64,000 nt of DNA from Cloacibacterium sp. TD35 (GCF_028864635.1 NZ_CP104850.1:1494001-1558000); one strand, 5' to 3'; positions 34,301 to 42,563 are shown, numbered from the stretch's first letter. Numbers and translations are program-made. Notes: generated by a model not told the origin, from the sequence alone.

Positions 34301-35307
34301 TCACCTACCCAAAGTCTACCAATATTTAGAAAATTGCTTTTTTCCTCATTGATGAATTGATAGTCATCATAGCGGGTAAATATTTTGGAAGAAGGATTAA
34401 CATCTGACAGTGTTACTCTTTTTCCTTCACCTTTATCAAAATTGATGAAATAATATGCGTAATTTTCGTAAATATTTACACTGTTGTCACTGATGTGGGT
34501 AAGTCTGGTTTCGTTACGTTTGTAACCATTTCCATTATTCGTATTATAAAGATTATAACCGTGAGGCCCTTGAGCATAGAATAATGTGTAATCGTTTTCG
34601 TCCCATTTTCCGTCTTCTTCACCAATGACTTGTATAGCATTTTCTTGTAAAGCTGCATATCGAAAGTCTTGATTGTATTCAGGTAACATTAACCCACCAT
34701 TACCATAAATTCTGAAGTTTTTAGGGTTTATGTTTGATGGATTGATGCCATTATCCCTCAAAAATTTCGTAGTAATTTTAAAAATTCCAGATTTATCAAC
34801 TTTAATTTTATAAAAATTTCCAGATTTTAAAGGATTTTCTGTAGTGCCAATTAAATCAGAAGTTCTAGATATTCTTTGATTAGTAGTTGTTTTTTTTACC
34901 AATTCAAAAGAAGTTAATCTATAAAGTGTGTTTTGATCTTTTTTAATAGTAGCAATAACTACATTGGTCAAGAATTGCCCGTTAATGGTTTGCTTTTGAC
35001 TATTAGAATGAGCAATTTCGTTACTCGGAATATTATAGGAGTTTAAACCAAAAATTTGATGATTAGGAATTTTTTCCCAAGTTAAATTTTTAAAATCATA
35101 TTGAGAAAATTCCTTTTCTTTTTTAGTAAAAGTAAGATAAGGAACTCCATTAATCACAGAGTAATTTTCGTTTTTAAAAAACGGAAGATTGTACTGGAAA
35201 CTTCCGTAATCCATTATTTTATTTCCTTCCCACTCTATAGTAGTCTTTTGACCGAATAAATGGCCAATAAAAAATACATAAAGAAGTAGTAATAAATTTT
35301 TTTTCAT
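31387..35307 (-). CDS. porU: Type IX secretion sortase PorU (gingipain-like, C25)
   Basis: Cell-surface cysteine protease of 1306 residues that removes the C-terminal signal of type IX cargo and attaches the protein. A signal peptide (1-19) and a long N-terminal beta region come first. The C25 domain covers about residues 540-930. The catalytic pair is His797 in YYFGHGG and Cys835 in STITCEFTLWDD. Ig-like segments follow. The C-terminus (about 1215-1306) has the shape of a type IX sorting domain (NWPNPFTSKTYIQFEH... VGKGTYIYKVLVKS), which PorU itself is known to keep. The start is divergent from gldJ, with 164 bases between. Confidence 0.95.
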   Translation of the reverse strand: MKKNLLLLLYVFFIGHLFGQKTTIEWEGNKIMDYGSFQYNLPFFKNENYSVINGVPYLTFTKKEKEFSQYDFKNLTWEKIPNHQIFGLNSYNIPSNEIAHSNSQKQTINGQFLTNVVIATIKKDQNTLYRLTSFELVKKTTTNQRISRTSDLIGTTENPLKSGNFYKIKVDKSGIFKITTKFLRDNGINPSNINPKNFRIYGNGGLMLPEYNQDFRYAALQENAIQVIGEEDGKWDENDYTLFYAQGPHGYNLYNTNNGNGYKRNETRLTHISDNSVNIYENYAYYFINFDKGEGKRVTLSDVNPSSKIFTRYDDYQFINEEKSNFLNIGRLWVGDAFNSNKSISFTTKTAIKPTDTVRIKSSVYVKNAANDKITYSVNGQNNSSFTVNNTPELKIKEIPWSLYANNLSGNTIKIDYTLESSNPLVAYYLDYAEVQYKQDLLYNDAQMNFRVYEIPTGSGQTYGFTVDNATNVEQIWDVSDITNAKKIVNKASGAQFSFGYVANSPNFNNEFVAFKNSASYEPLFVEKVENQDLSGLKNVDYLIVTTRDFTPQAERIANYYRTQKNYHVEVADVKKIYNEFSSGGQDLTAIRDFITQLNTPSGTLKYVLILGDTTFDFRNITTNNKNYIPSYQSDYSENFEASFVTDDYFGMTNPQNTNYIYAILPDIPVGRLPAENIAEAKNLVDKTLSYYNAIPGQSSPFGDWRLKMNFVVDDDQDSRVDTSSNPYLRGTFHDVMNLVLANNFEGNTDKPEYNVKKLYLDAFPGQSTAGGQRFPQVNQAITNAMSNSLYLYYFGHGGINGWAQERVLTTQEIAAFNNYNNAYSRFPFMSTITCEFTLWDDHNTSSAGEQVMKLPQGGANSMITSSRAIATVYGRLFTETFTRNLFKLFNNDFLSIGDAFLTAKREYGVDSNHLKVNLLGDPALKLSRPKNLITIDNIDSPVVGQLRALDFVKITGHINNQSGAIDNTFNGKIVINIFDKKLAKKTLNNDGNLTPILNYFEEGSPIVKASGTVVNGTFTVEFYMPKDINYTVGDGRILAYADNNVFDVFNNKTQKIGDINPNGINDNEVPKVQLYLNNTNFVDGGITDSNPNLLACVTDNTGINSTGSGIGHDITVVLDGEVINTTVLNDFYTPGTGNGCINASFLDYQKGSVLYPFQNLKPGNHQLTFKVWDINNNSTTQTLNFVVRDPEAENLVIKKLLNWPNPFTSKTYIQFEHNCDDVLDVNVQVYTITGKLVRTFSTTVTSTPFLEGYRTHRTAIEWDGNDDFGAPVGKGTYIYKVLVKSQNQEKCKGTASLVEKLVILK

Positions 35308-35415
35308 GGTCTAAATTTGCGATACAAAATAAACGAAAAAAACAAAATTTTCATATCAAACAATAAAATAAATTTTAATACGTTAAAAAAAACATAAAAA
35401 ATCTTACTTTTGATG

Positions 35416-35446
35416 TTTGATTAATAAAATAAATTATTTTTCTTTG
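35416..35446 (+). promoter_or_regulatory. Candidate gldJ promoter
   Basis: TTTG (35416-35419) and TTTCTTTG (35439-35446, one mismatch to TAnnTTTG) are 19 bases apart. Transcription would begin near 35452, about 20 bases before the gldJ ATG. Confidence 0.6.
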
Positions 35447-35471
35447 TAGCTCGAAATTATCTAAAACAATT

Positions 35472-37085
35472 ATGAAAAAACTAAAGTTTATTTCATTGCT
35501 TACACTAGGTGCAATATTACTTCTAACCAGTTGTGGTGGAGGCGGTAAAGTAAAAAGTGGAGGTGGAACCAAAAAATTTACCAGCAAAACAGGTTGGAAA
35601 CCTAATGACTCGAAAGGTTGGTTCTTTACTGGTAAAAAACAAAAACCAAAAGGATGGCCAGGAATGGTCTATGTAGACGGAGGTACTTTTACCATGGGGT
35701 TGGTAAAAGACGATGTAATGCATGATTGGAACAATACCCCAAGAAGAATGCAGGTGAGTGCATTTTTCATAGGTGAGACAGAAATCACTAACTATGAATA
35801 TAGAGAATACGTGACTTGGCTTAAGTTTGTATTCCCTCCATCAGATCCTAGTTTTAAAAATATCTATACTGGTGCTTTACCAGATACTTTAGTTTGGAAT
35901 AACAAATTATCTAGAAATGATTATGCAGAAACGTATTTTCGTGCTCCAGAATATGATTACTATCCTGTAGTAGGAGTTTCTTGGCAACAGGCAGCTAGAT
36001 ATTGTGATTGGCTGACGAATGTTACGAATGAAAAGGAATTAATGAACCAAGGCATTATCAGCAAAGATTATTATACGAACGATGCAAACAATCAAGGCCC
36101 TAACGCATTTAATCTAGATAAATTTAAAGCTAATGATCCTGAATTAGATGCATACCTAAATAAACAAAGATTACAACAAAAATCTGGTATCAAAACTTCT
36201 AACGCTAGAATTCAAGCGGCAAACAGAAACGCAACCGCAGGCTTAGTAACCAAATTCCGTCTTCCTACAGAAGTAGAATGGGAATATGCAGCGCTTGGTT
36301 TACAGAAAAATAGAGAGTATAACAACTACCTAGGAAAAAAACCTGAAATTGAAAAATTAAGAGGCAAAAAAGGTAAAAACAGAGGGATGTACCTAGAAAA
36401 CTTTAAACAAGGTAGAGGTGACTATTCTGGTGTAGGTGGTTGGAATAATGACGGTTCTCCTACAACTGCAGACGTAAGGCAATATCCTTCTAATGATTTA
36501 GGAATTTATGGAATGTACGGAAACGTAGCAGAATGGACGGCAGACGTTTACAGACCAATCATAGATGAAGAAGCCAGCGATTTCAATTACTACAGAGGAA
36601 ATATGCCACAGCAAACTGTGAAAAATGCTGATGGAACTTATAAAAAAGTAGATCCAAAAGACATGAAGTTCGAAAGATTAGCTGACGGTAGAGAAATCTA
36701 CAAAGGCTTACCTGGAACTTATGAAAGAAAAACTGTAGAAGATCAAAGAAATTACAGAGATGGTGATTTCATGTCTTCATTAGAGGCTGGTTATGGCAAA
36801 GAAGCAGATAGCTCTATGGCAGATTACAATATGTATAATTCTCCAAAAACTCAATTCATCGTAGATGATAAAGGTAGAGTAATTTTACAAAAAGATAATA
36901 AACCTAGAACAACTAAAGTTTCTAATACTGTAAGAGTTGTAAAAGGTGGTTCTTGGATGGATACAGCATATTGGTTAGACCCGGGACAAAGAAGATTCAA
37001 AGAAGAATCTAAATCTTTCGGATGGATTGGTTTCCGTGTAGCACAAGATGCTAGAGACACCAATAATAAGAGAACGAAGAGATAA
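35472..37085 (+). CDS. gldJ: Gliding/type IX secretion lipoprotein GldJ
   Basis: Lipoprotein of 537 residues with lipobox Cys21 (LLLTSC) and a Gly-rich linker after it. The main domain is of the formylglycine-generating-enzyme (SUMF1) type: WPGMVYVDGGTFTMG, RRMQVSAFFIGETEITNYEYREYVTW, YPVVGVSWQQAARYCDWL, FRLPTEVEWEYAALG, GNVAEWTADVY, and the end VVKGGSWMDTAYWLDPGQRRFKEESKSFGWIGFRVAQ. It is known from Flavobacterium as a lipoprotein needed for gliding and type IX secretion and lies beside porU/porV there too. Whether this organism glides cannot be read here. It is followed by a terminator and murF. Confidence 0.94.
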   Translation: MKKLKFISLLTLGAILLLTSCGGGGKVKSGGGTKKFTSKTGWKPNDSKGWFFTGKKQKPKGWPGMVYVDGGTFTMGLVKDDVMHDWNNTPRRMQVSAFFIGETEITNYEYREYVTWLKFVFPPSDPSFKNIYTGALPDTLVWNNKLSRNDYAETYFRAPEYDYYPVVGVSWQQAARYCDWLTNVTNEKELMNQGIISKDYYTNDANNQGPNAFNLDKFKANDPELDAYLNKQRLQQKSGIKTSNARIQAANRNATAGLVTKFRLPTEVEWEYAALGLQKNREYNNYLGKKPEIEKLRGKKGKNRGMYLENFKQGRGDYSGVGGWNNDGSPTTADVRQYPSNDLGIYGMYGNVAEWTADVYRPIIDEEASDFNYYRGNMPQQTVKNADGTYKKVDPKDMKFERLADGREIYKGLPGTYERKTVEDQRNYRDGDFMSSLEAGYGKEADSSMADYNMYNSPKTQFIVDDKGRVILQKDNKPRTTKVSNTVRVVKGGSWMDTAYWLDPGQRRFKEESKSFGWIGFRVAQDARDTNNKRTKR

Positions 37086-37105
37086 AATTTCTTTTAAATA
37101 ATTTA

Positions 37106-37137
37106 AAATCCTTTCCTTTTTTGGAAAGGATTTTTTT
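37106..37137 (+). terminator. Rho-independent terminator after gldJ
   Basis: Perfect 11-bp stem (37106-37116 with 37123-37133), loop of six T, T-tract tail. Confidence 0.92.
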
Positions 37138-37148
37138 ATTTTTACCAA

Positions 37149-38423
37149 ATGAATATTACAGATTTTTATGCGCTTTATTTACAAGCCAATAAAGTAACCA
37201 TAGACAGCAGAAAAATTGAAAAAAATGATATTTTTTTCGCCTTTTCTGGTGATAATTTTAATGCGGCTACTTTAGCTGAAGCAGCAATAGATAATGGTGC
37301 TCTTGCCGTAATCGTAGAAGATAAAAATTTTGAAAATACCGCTAAAAATATTTTTTATGTAAAATCTACTCTAGAGTTTTTACAAGATTTAGCAAAACAT
37401 CACAGAGCACAATTGAGAATTCCTATTATTGCTTTAACAGGAAGTAATGGGAAAACCACCACTAAGGAAATCATTCATGCTGTTCTTTCAAAGAAATACA
37501 ATACTCAATATACTTTTGGAAATCTCAATAATCACATTGGTGTTCCCTTAACCATTCTTTCCATAAAGCCAGAACACGAAATGGCGGTTGTAGAAATGGG
37601 TGCTAATCACCAAAAAGAAATAGAATTTTTATGCACTATCGCTCAACCTAATTTTGGGTATATTACTAATTTCGGAAAAGCACATTTAGAAGGTTTCGGT
37701 GGAGTAGAAGGTGTAATCAAAGGGAAATCTGAATTGTATGATTACCTCAAAACAAATAATCAATTTGTAGTAGTGAATGAAAATGATCCTATTCAAGTTG
37801 AAAAAACAGAAGGATATGATTTGGTGATTCCTTTTGGAAGAAGAGATTCTGAATTTTATTTCGAAAAATTCACAGAAAATAATTGCGTAGGAATTATTTA
37901 TAGTGATATAGAAGCACTATCTAAACTTACGGGAGATTACAATTTTACCAATCTTTGTGCAGCTACCAGTTTAGGTTTGTATTTTGGGATTGATTTTAAT
38001 TTAATCAAAAAAGCCATTGAAGAATATACACCAACCAATATGCGTTCGCAAATCGTGAAAAAAGGAGATAAAACCTTGGTTTTAGATACTTACAATGCGA
38101 ATCCTAGTTCTATGAAAGTTTCATTAGAAAATTTCAATGATTTTATTGGAACTAAGACCATCATCATTGGTGATATGCTAGAATTGGGAGAAGAAAGCGT
38201 AACGGAACATTCTCAAATTTTAGAATTGGCGAAATCGCTTAATTTTAATGAAATCATTACTGTTGGGCCAAATTTTAAAGAAGTAAATGCTTCTGGAGTG
38301 GCATTTTTAAGCACTCAAGATTTAATCAGTTATTTAAACGAAAATGAAGTTCATTCGCAGAACATATTGCTGAAGGCTTCACGAGGAATCGCACTAGAAA
38401 AAGCATTAGAATTCATTAAATAA
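37149..38423 (+). CDS. murF: UDP-N-acetylmuramoyl-tripeptide-D-alanyl-D-alanine ligase
   Basis: Cytoplasmic Mur ligase that adds D-Ala-D-Ala to the peptidoglycan precursor; 424 residues, shorter than E. coli MurF (452) as usual for this phylum. The ATP loop GSNGKTT is at residues 98-104. Other motifs are NLNNHIGVPLT, EMGANHQKEIEFL and LDTYNANPSSM. The start gives MNITDFYALYLQANKVTIDSR, the uridine-binding domain. It is directly downstream of gldJ, separated by a strong terminator, with a weak TATTTTTA box near 37138. It converges on the NUDIX gene. Confidence 0.95.
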   Translation: MNITDFYALYLQANKVTIDSRKIEKNDIFFAFSGDNFNAATLAEAAIDNGALAVIVEDKNFENTAKNIFYVKSTLEFLQDLAKHHRAQLRIPIIALTGSNGKTTTKEIIHAVLSKKYNTQYTFGNLNNHIGVPLTILSIKPEHEMAVVEMGANHQKEIEFLCTIAQPNFGYITNFGKAHLEGFGGVEGVIKGKSELYDYLKTNNQFVVVNENDPIQVEKTEGYDLVIPFGRRDSEFYFEKFTENNCVGIIYSDIEALSKLTGDYNFTNLCAATSLGLYFGIDFNLIKKAIEEYTPTNMRSQIVKKGDKTLVLDTYNANPSSMKVSLENFNDFIGTKTIIIGDMLELGEESVTEHSQILELAKSLNFNEIITVGPNFKEVNASGVAFLSTQDLISYLNENEVHSQNILLKASRGIALEKALEFIK

Positions 38424-38424
38424 T

Positions 38425-38458
38425 AAAAAAGGTTGAAAGTAAAATTTCAACCTTTTTT
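38425..38458. terminator. Shared bidirectional terminator of murF and the NUDIX gene
   Basis: A 14-bp perfect stem (38425-38438 with 38445-38458), loop of six, with A tract on one side and T tract on the other. It begins 2 bases after the murF stop, and the NUDIX stop codon (38457-38459) lies partly inside the other arm. Confidence 0.92.
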
Positions 38459-39068
38459 AAATTGCAAAAACCTCGCTCAAAATCAGCTTTATATTTTTAA
38501 AAGTATTCGGCAAAACTTCTTGTTTTATTTCACTTTGTGTTTTCCATTCTACTTTTGTAATTCCTTCTTCGGTTTGAGGAATAGGTTGTTTTTGACCTAC
38601 ATATGTCATTTTAAACCAATGCGTAGCTTTTAGAATTCTTTCTTCCTTTCCTTGTCTTTTTTCTTTGTAAATATGGAAAGTAGTATTCACAAAATTTTCC
38701 AGAATAAGCTCAGTAAGTCCAGTTTCTTCTTCTAATTCTCTGAGTGCAGCATTCTCTAGAGACTCTTCAAGTTCTATTTTACCTTTCGGTAAATCCCATC
38801 TTCCTAATCTGTGAATGAAAAGGATTTTGTTTTCATGATTGAAAACAATTCCTCCTGCAGCCTCTACCACTCTGTGCATAGAAGTAAGGTCTTCCCAGAT
38901 TTCATCTAAATGTTCGCCGTAGATGTTAATCTCTGGTGTAGAAGTGTTTTCTAATAAATCAAGGGCAATTTCTACCGTTGTAGTCCCTTCATAAGGCAAG
39001 TTCTTCTCAATGGGAATTGGAGATTTACTCATGCTTAATCTTTTTTCATTGACAAAAACTTTATACAT
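38457..39068 (-). CDS. NUDIX-domain hydrolase
   Basis: A 203-residue protein with a C-terminal NUDIX domain. The Nudix box is GKIELEESLENAALRELEEETGLTE: the expected pattern Gx5Ex7REUxEExGU is met, with Arg-Glu-Leu and Glu-Glu at the metal site. The N-terminal 70 residues (MYKVFVNEKRLSMSKSPIP) are a separate region typical of the Bacteroidota NUDIX group. The substrate is unknown; candidates are nucleoside diphosphate derivatives. A -7 box sits 21 bases upstream of the ATG, and the gene is divergent from the SRPBCC gene. Confidence 0.9.
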   Translation of the reverse strand: MYKVFVNEKRLSMSKSPIPIEKNLPYEGTTTVEIALDLLENTSTPEINIYGEHLDEIWEDLTSMHRVVEAAGGIVFNHENKILFIHRLGRWDLPKGKIELEESLENAALRELEEETGLTELILENFVNTTFHIYKEKRQGKEERILKATHWFKMTYVGQKQPIPQTEEGITKVEWKTQSEIKQEVLPNTFKNIKLILSEVFAI

Positions 39069-39071
39069 TTG
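39064..39071 (+). promoter_or_regulatory. -7 box for the SRPBCC gene
   Basis: TACATTTG matches TAnnTTTG and overlaps the start codon of the divergent NUDIX gene. It would give a leader of about 28 bases before ATG 39106. The nearest TTG is too close for -33. Confidence 0.45.
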
Positions 39072-39089
39072 TAATTATATTAATTTTTA

Positions 39090-39097
39090 CAAAAATA
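39090..39097 (-). promoter_or_regulatory. -7 box for the NUDIX gene
   Basis: On the minus strand TATTTTTG matches TAnnTTTG; leader of about 15 bases to ATG 39068. Confidence 0.55.
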
Positions 39098-39105
39098 TTA
39101 AAAAA

Positions 39106-39495
39106 ATGAATTTAGAAGGAAGAAAAATTGTAGTAAATAAATCTTCAAAGCAACTTTTTGAAATGCTTAAAAATCCTGAAGATTACAAACACTTAATGCC
39201 AGATAGTTTAACCAGTTTTGAGCACAGAGAAGATGGCTTTAAATTTGGTTTAAAAGGAATGCCAGAAGTTGCTCTTAAAATCGCTGAATTGGTAGAAGGC
39301 CAAAAAGTAGTTCTGAAATCTGCAAGTTCTTCATTAGACTTCTCACTTACAGGAAACATCTCTCCAGTAAACGAAAACCAAACAGAAGTTCAGTTATTAT
39401 TCGATGGAAATTTTAATCCATTCATCAAAATGATGGTAGAGAAACCATTACAAAACTTCTTAAACGCACTTACAGACAAGTTAGAGCAATTGTAA
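39106..39495 (+). CDS. SRPBCC-fold (START-like) protein
   Basis: A 129-residue cytoplasmic protein of the START/SRPBCC helix-grip fold. It opens MNLEGRKIVVNKSSKQLFEMLKNPEDYKHLMPDSLTSFE, where the strand, helix and LMPD loop are typical of the polyketide-cyclase-like group. It ends with a long helix, FIKMMVEKPLQNFLNALTDKLEQL. The ligand is not known. I chose ATG 39106; the in-frame extension from 39010 runs through the divergent NUDIX 5' region. The gene is a single unit with a terminator shared with anmK. Confidence 0.85.
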   Translation: MNLEGRKIVVNKSSKQLFEMLKNPEDYKHLMPDSLTSFEHREDGFKFGLKGMPEVALKIAELVEGQKVVLKSASSSLDFSLTGNISPVNENQTEVQLLFDGNFNPFIKMMVEKPLQNFLNALTDKLEQL

Positions 39496-39514
39496 TAACA
39501 TTTAAACGATAATT

Positions 39515-39547
39515 AAAAGGTTTTAGAATTATTCTAAGACCTTTTTT
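39515..39547. terminator. Shared terminator of the SRPBCC gene and anmK
   Basis: A 14-bp stem (39515-39528 with 39532-39545, one G-U pair), TTA loop, T tract on plus and A tract on the other side. The anmK stop codon overlaps the T tract. Confidence 0.9.
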
Positions 39548-40592
39548 ATGCCAGTATTCCGCTACAGTGATTCTCTGAACTTCCTGTTGCCGAACAAAGC
39601 ACATTTACCTCATTTCTGAGTCTTAAAACGCCCATAAAAGCGAAAATAAGCGCTTCTTTGAAGTTTATAATGTTTTCATCTGGAATAATGAGTTCTGTAT
39701 GAGATTTTTTTCGAATTTTTTCTAATAAAAAAGTGTTAAAAGTTCCGCCACCAGTTACCAAAATGGTTTTGAGTTGATTATCATTAAAAACTTTGGTAAT
39801 TTGCTCGGCAATATGTTCTGTCAAAGTAGCGATGATATTTTCTGGAGTTTCGCTTTTTAACAAAGGAAAAACCTCAGAGTTCACAAACTCTACGCCGAGT
39901 GATTTGGGAGCGGGTTTTTGATAAAAGTTTAAAGCGTCTAATTGCTCTAAAATTTTGAAATTAATTGCACCATTTCTGGCAAAATCGCCGTTTTCATCAT
40001 AGTTTTTGCCTAATTTTTCTGAAAAGAAATTCAAAACTACATTTACAGGGGAAATATCAAAAGCTATTCTTTGATGGTTTTTCTGTAAAGAAATATTAGA
40101 AAATCCGCCCAAATTGAGACAAGCATCATATTGCGAAAATAAAAGTTCATCACCTATGGGAACTAATGGAGCACCATTTCCGCCCATTAAAACATCTTGA
40201 CTTCTAAAATCGTAGATTATAGGCTTTTTGGTGATTAATTTTATGGCTCTTCCATCACCGATTTGCAAGGTGAATTTTCGTTGTGGTTGATGAAAAACAG
40301 TATGTCCGTGAGAAGCAATAAAATCTAAATGGGTAATATTATTTTTAGAGATAAATTCTTGTGTTTTTTCGCCGAGATAGAAGCCATATTCTTTGTCTAG
40401 CGCCAATAAATCTTCAGCCGAAAGAAGAATAGCATTTTGCAGACGATTTTTCCATTCTAGAGAATATGGAATGGTTTCGGTTTTTAGAATTTCAAATTCC
40501 CAATGTGTTTCATTTTGGAATTGAGCATAGCAAATATCTAAACCATCAAGGCTGGTTCCGGACATTAAACCAATGGCGAAATATGTTTTCAT
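39546..40592 (-). CDS. anmK: Anhydro-N-acetylmuramic acid kinase
   Basis: Cytoplasmic kinase of cell-wall recycling; phosphorylates and opens 1,6-anhydro-MurNAc. It has 348 residues, a little shorter than the E. coli enzyme (about 369). The opening GLMSGTSLDGLDICYAQF is the family signature; GHTVFHQPQRKFTLQIGDG, LNLGGFSNISL, FDISPVNVVLNFF and ILVTGGGTFNTFLLEKI are others. It is last in a minus-strand group after the OMP and lptC genes and converges with the SRPBCC gene. Confidence 0.94.
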   Translation of the reverse strand: MKTYFAIGLMSGTSLDGLDICYAQFQNETHWEFEILKTETIPYSLEWKNRLQNAILLSAEDLLALDKEYGFYLGEKTQEFISKNNITHLDFIASHGHTVFHQPQRKFTLQIGDGRAIKLITKKPIIYDFRSQDVLMGGNGAPLVPIGDELLFSQYDACLNLGGFSNISLQKNHQRIAFDISPVNVVLNFFSEKLGKNYDENGDFARNGAINFKILEQLDALNFYQKPAPKSLGVEFVNSEVFPLLKSETPENIIATLTEHIAEQITKVFNDNQLKTILVTGGGTFNTFLLEKIRKKSHTELIIPDENIINFKEALIFAFMGVLRLRNEVNVLCSATGSSENHCSGILA

Positions 40593-40646
40593 GAAGTTTT
40601 AAAAACCTAAAGTTACAAAGAAATTATCAAGAAAAATAATAGAAAC

Positions 40647-41240
40647 TTAATTTCCAGAATTCGGCATTTTCTTCACATTGAAGTCTCCCGAATTATTGTA
40701 AAAGGTATATTCAGAAAAATCATCTTTTGCATTCATTCCATTTGCCGCCACGAAAATTGAACCGTCTTTATCTGTAATGAATACGGTGTCTTTAGTGTAC
40801 ATTCTTTGTTTCGCTTTGTCCCAATAAATAGATTGCATTGCAAAAGTTTGTCCTTCATTATTGATGACTTTTACATTTCCTCTAGCTTCGTAGAATTGCT
40901 TTTTATCGATGATTTTGGCATATTTAGCCCAAAGTTTTCCTGGAGTTTTTGGTTTCTTAGAATCATAAAATTCTAGATACAGACCTTTTCTTACCACTAC
41001 ATAAGGAGTGTCTATAAACTCATATTCTTCAAGCAAAGGTGCTTTGAAACGCACTTTTACCATTCCAGAATCCTTTTTTACAATATCTGCATTATAGATA
41101 ATTCTAGAAGCGAAATTGGTGCTTTTTTTATCATTTACTTTAGCCAAATCTTCTTCGCAAGAAGTCAAAGCAAAAAATATAGCCAAACCTGAAAAGGTGA
41201 CTATATTTTTAAATAATATTCTTGAGAATTTTTTCTGCAT
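40647..41240 (-). CDS. lptC: LPS-transport protein LptC
   Basis: Periplasmic bridge component that passes lipopolysaccharide from LptBFG to LptA, 197 residues. A hydrophobic start with lipobox Cys28 (FFALTSC) gives it a lipoprotein-like anchor. The body is of LptC beta-jellyroll type: ADIVKKDSGMVKVRFKAPLLEEYEFIDTPYVVVRKGLYLEFYDSKK, then AKYAKIIDKKQFYEARGNVKVINNEGQTFAMQSIYWDKAKQRMYT. The sequence fits the LptC/LptA domain pattern. It is between an outer-membrane protein gene (48 bases upstream) and anmK (54 bases downstream). Confidence 0.85.
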   Translation of the reverse strand: MQKKFSRILFKNIVTFSGLAIFFALTSCEEDLAKVNDKKSTNFASRIIYNADIVKKDSGMVKVRFKAPLLEEYEFIDTPYVVVRKGLYLEFYDSKKPKTPGKLWAKYAKIIDKKQFYEARGNVKVINNEGQTFAMQSIYWDKAKQRMYTKDTVFITDKDGSIFVAANGMNAKDDFSEYTFYNNSGDFNVKKMPNSGN

Positions 41241-41288
41241 TTTTATAGATTTAACTATAAAATTTATGAATAAATTATATTGTTCGGT

Positions 41289-42563
41289 TTATTCGTAAAC
41301 TCTTTTCTGGAACCATTTATCGGCAAAATTAATTCCAACTTTTACATTGAAGAAATTTTGTTGGATAAGATTATTTTCTAAAGTTCCTCTTCTACCAAAT
41401 TCTAATCCTAAATCTATACCACTCATTCTAATGGCATTAGATTTTTCGAAAGGTAAGGTAACGCCAGCAGTAACTCCATATTGGTTAATGCTAGTTCCGT
41501 TAATGCTTAGATTTCCCTTTTCATAGAAAGCACCATATCTGTAAACTACACGGTTTAAATAACTTCTGAAGTCATTATAATTGGGCACATACCATCCCCC
41601 AGCAGAAATTCTATAAGAATCTTCATAAGTGAAAGGCTGGCCTAAAAACATAGTGGTAGAACCTTTTTTGTAATCCATTTGAGCTGAAGCAAACCATTTT
41701 GCATCGTGACCATAACCAATCCCGAAAGAGGCTTCCGTAGGAATGAGATTTTTATCCTCACTGCTCTTGTTTTCTATTTCGGTAATGTTTAGTTTTTGGT
41801 CTAGATAGTAATAGTAAGTGCTGTTTAGGAACTTAGTTTTTACATTACCAGTTGTACCAAAGGTGTAAGTAGCACCTAAAGTAAGTTTTTTATCATTTTT
41901 GAATTTTTTCTGGTAAGTAGAGCCTAGTGTAAAGTTAAAAGTTTTAATTCTATTAGAAGTTTCAAAACCATTGATCAATTCTGCATTAGAATAAGCCAAT
42001 TCTTCTACATCTGCTAATTTACCGAAGTAGAAATTACTTCTTAACCCTACTGCCAATTCTTTATTAACTTGATAACCGAAAGCAGCTTGAATGGTATTTA
42101 ATGTACCTTCGCCATAAAAATGGTTTGCTTTTACTGTTTTGTCAGCCAATGAATCTTTAGTAATGATATCATATCTTTTTGAACTATAAGGCTGATAACC
42201 GAAGCCAAATTTCAATTTTTTTGAAATAGGAAAAGCTATAGAGATGTTAGAAAGATAATTAGAATGTTTATTAGCGCTTAATCCATTAAAATCAGTTTTT
42301 AAAGATTGGTTCTCATTGGTCATTTGAACCCTAAATGAAGTAAGCTCTAGATTGGTGTTTGCAGCTGGGTTTTTAAAGTTAAAACTATTGTTGAAATCCC
42401 AAATGTAAGCGGTGTTAATACCACCCATTGAATTGGTTTCTACCGAGTTATCATATTTTACTTCGCCGATACCAAATGCTGCATAAGGAGAATTACCTAA
42501 ACTTTGCGCTTCTACACTTAAACCAACAGCAATGAAAGGTAAAAGAAAAATTCTTTTTATCAT
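41289..42563 (-). CDS. Outer-membrane beta-barrel protein (FadL-like)
   Basis: Exported barrel of 424 residues: signal peptide (ends SVEAQ), N-terminal SPYAAFGIGEVKYDNSVETNSMGGINTAY, and many strand pairs such as KLKFGFGYQPYSSKRYDI, ELAVGLRSNFYFG and LTLGATYTFGTTGNVKTKF. The terminal strand ends FADKWFQKRVYE without the usual aromatic last residue. The general pattern, including the N-terminal Ser-Met-Gly-Gly segment, resembles FadL/TodX-type transporters of Bacteroidota. The ligand is not known. It is the first of a unit with lptC and anmK and is divergent from the delta-prime gene. Confidence 0.75.
   Translation of the reverse strand: MIKRIFLLPFIAVGLSVEAQSLGNSPYAAFGIGEVKYDNSVETNSMGGINTAYIWDFNNSFNFKNPAANTNLELTSFRVQMTNENQSLKTDFNGLSANKHSNYLSNISIAFPISKKLKFGFGYQPYSSKRYDIITKDSLADKTVKANHFYGEGTLNTIQAAFGYQVNKELAVGLRSNFYFGKLADVEELAYSNAELINGFETSNRIKTFNFTLGSTYQKKFKNDKKLTLGATYTFGTTGNVKTKFLNSTYYYYLDQKLNITEIENKSSEDKNLIPTEASFGIGYGHDAKWFASAQMDYKKGSTTMFLGQPFTYEDSYRISAGGWYVPNYNDFRSYLNRVVYRYGAFYEKGNLSINGTSINQYGVTAGVTLPFEKSNAIRMSGIDLGLEFGRRGTLENNLIQQNFFNVKVGINFADKWFQKRVYE

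Noticed and set aside
39010-39105. N-terminal extension of the SRPBCC protein
   Set aside because: It runs antisense through the NUDIX 5' end; the domain begins at ATG 39106.
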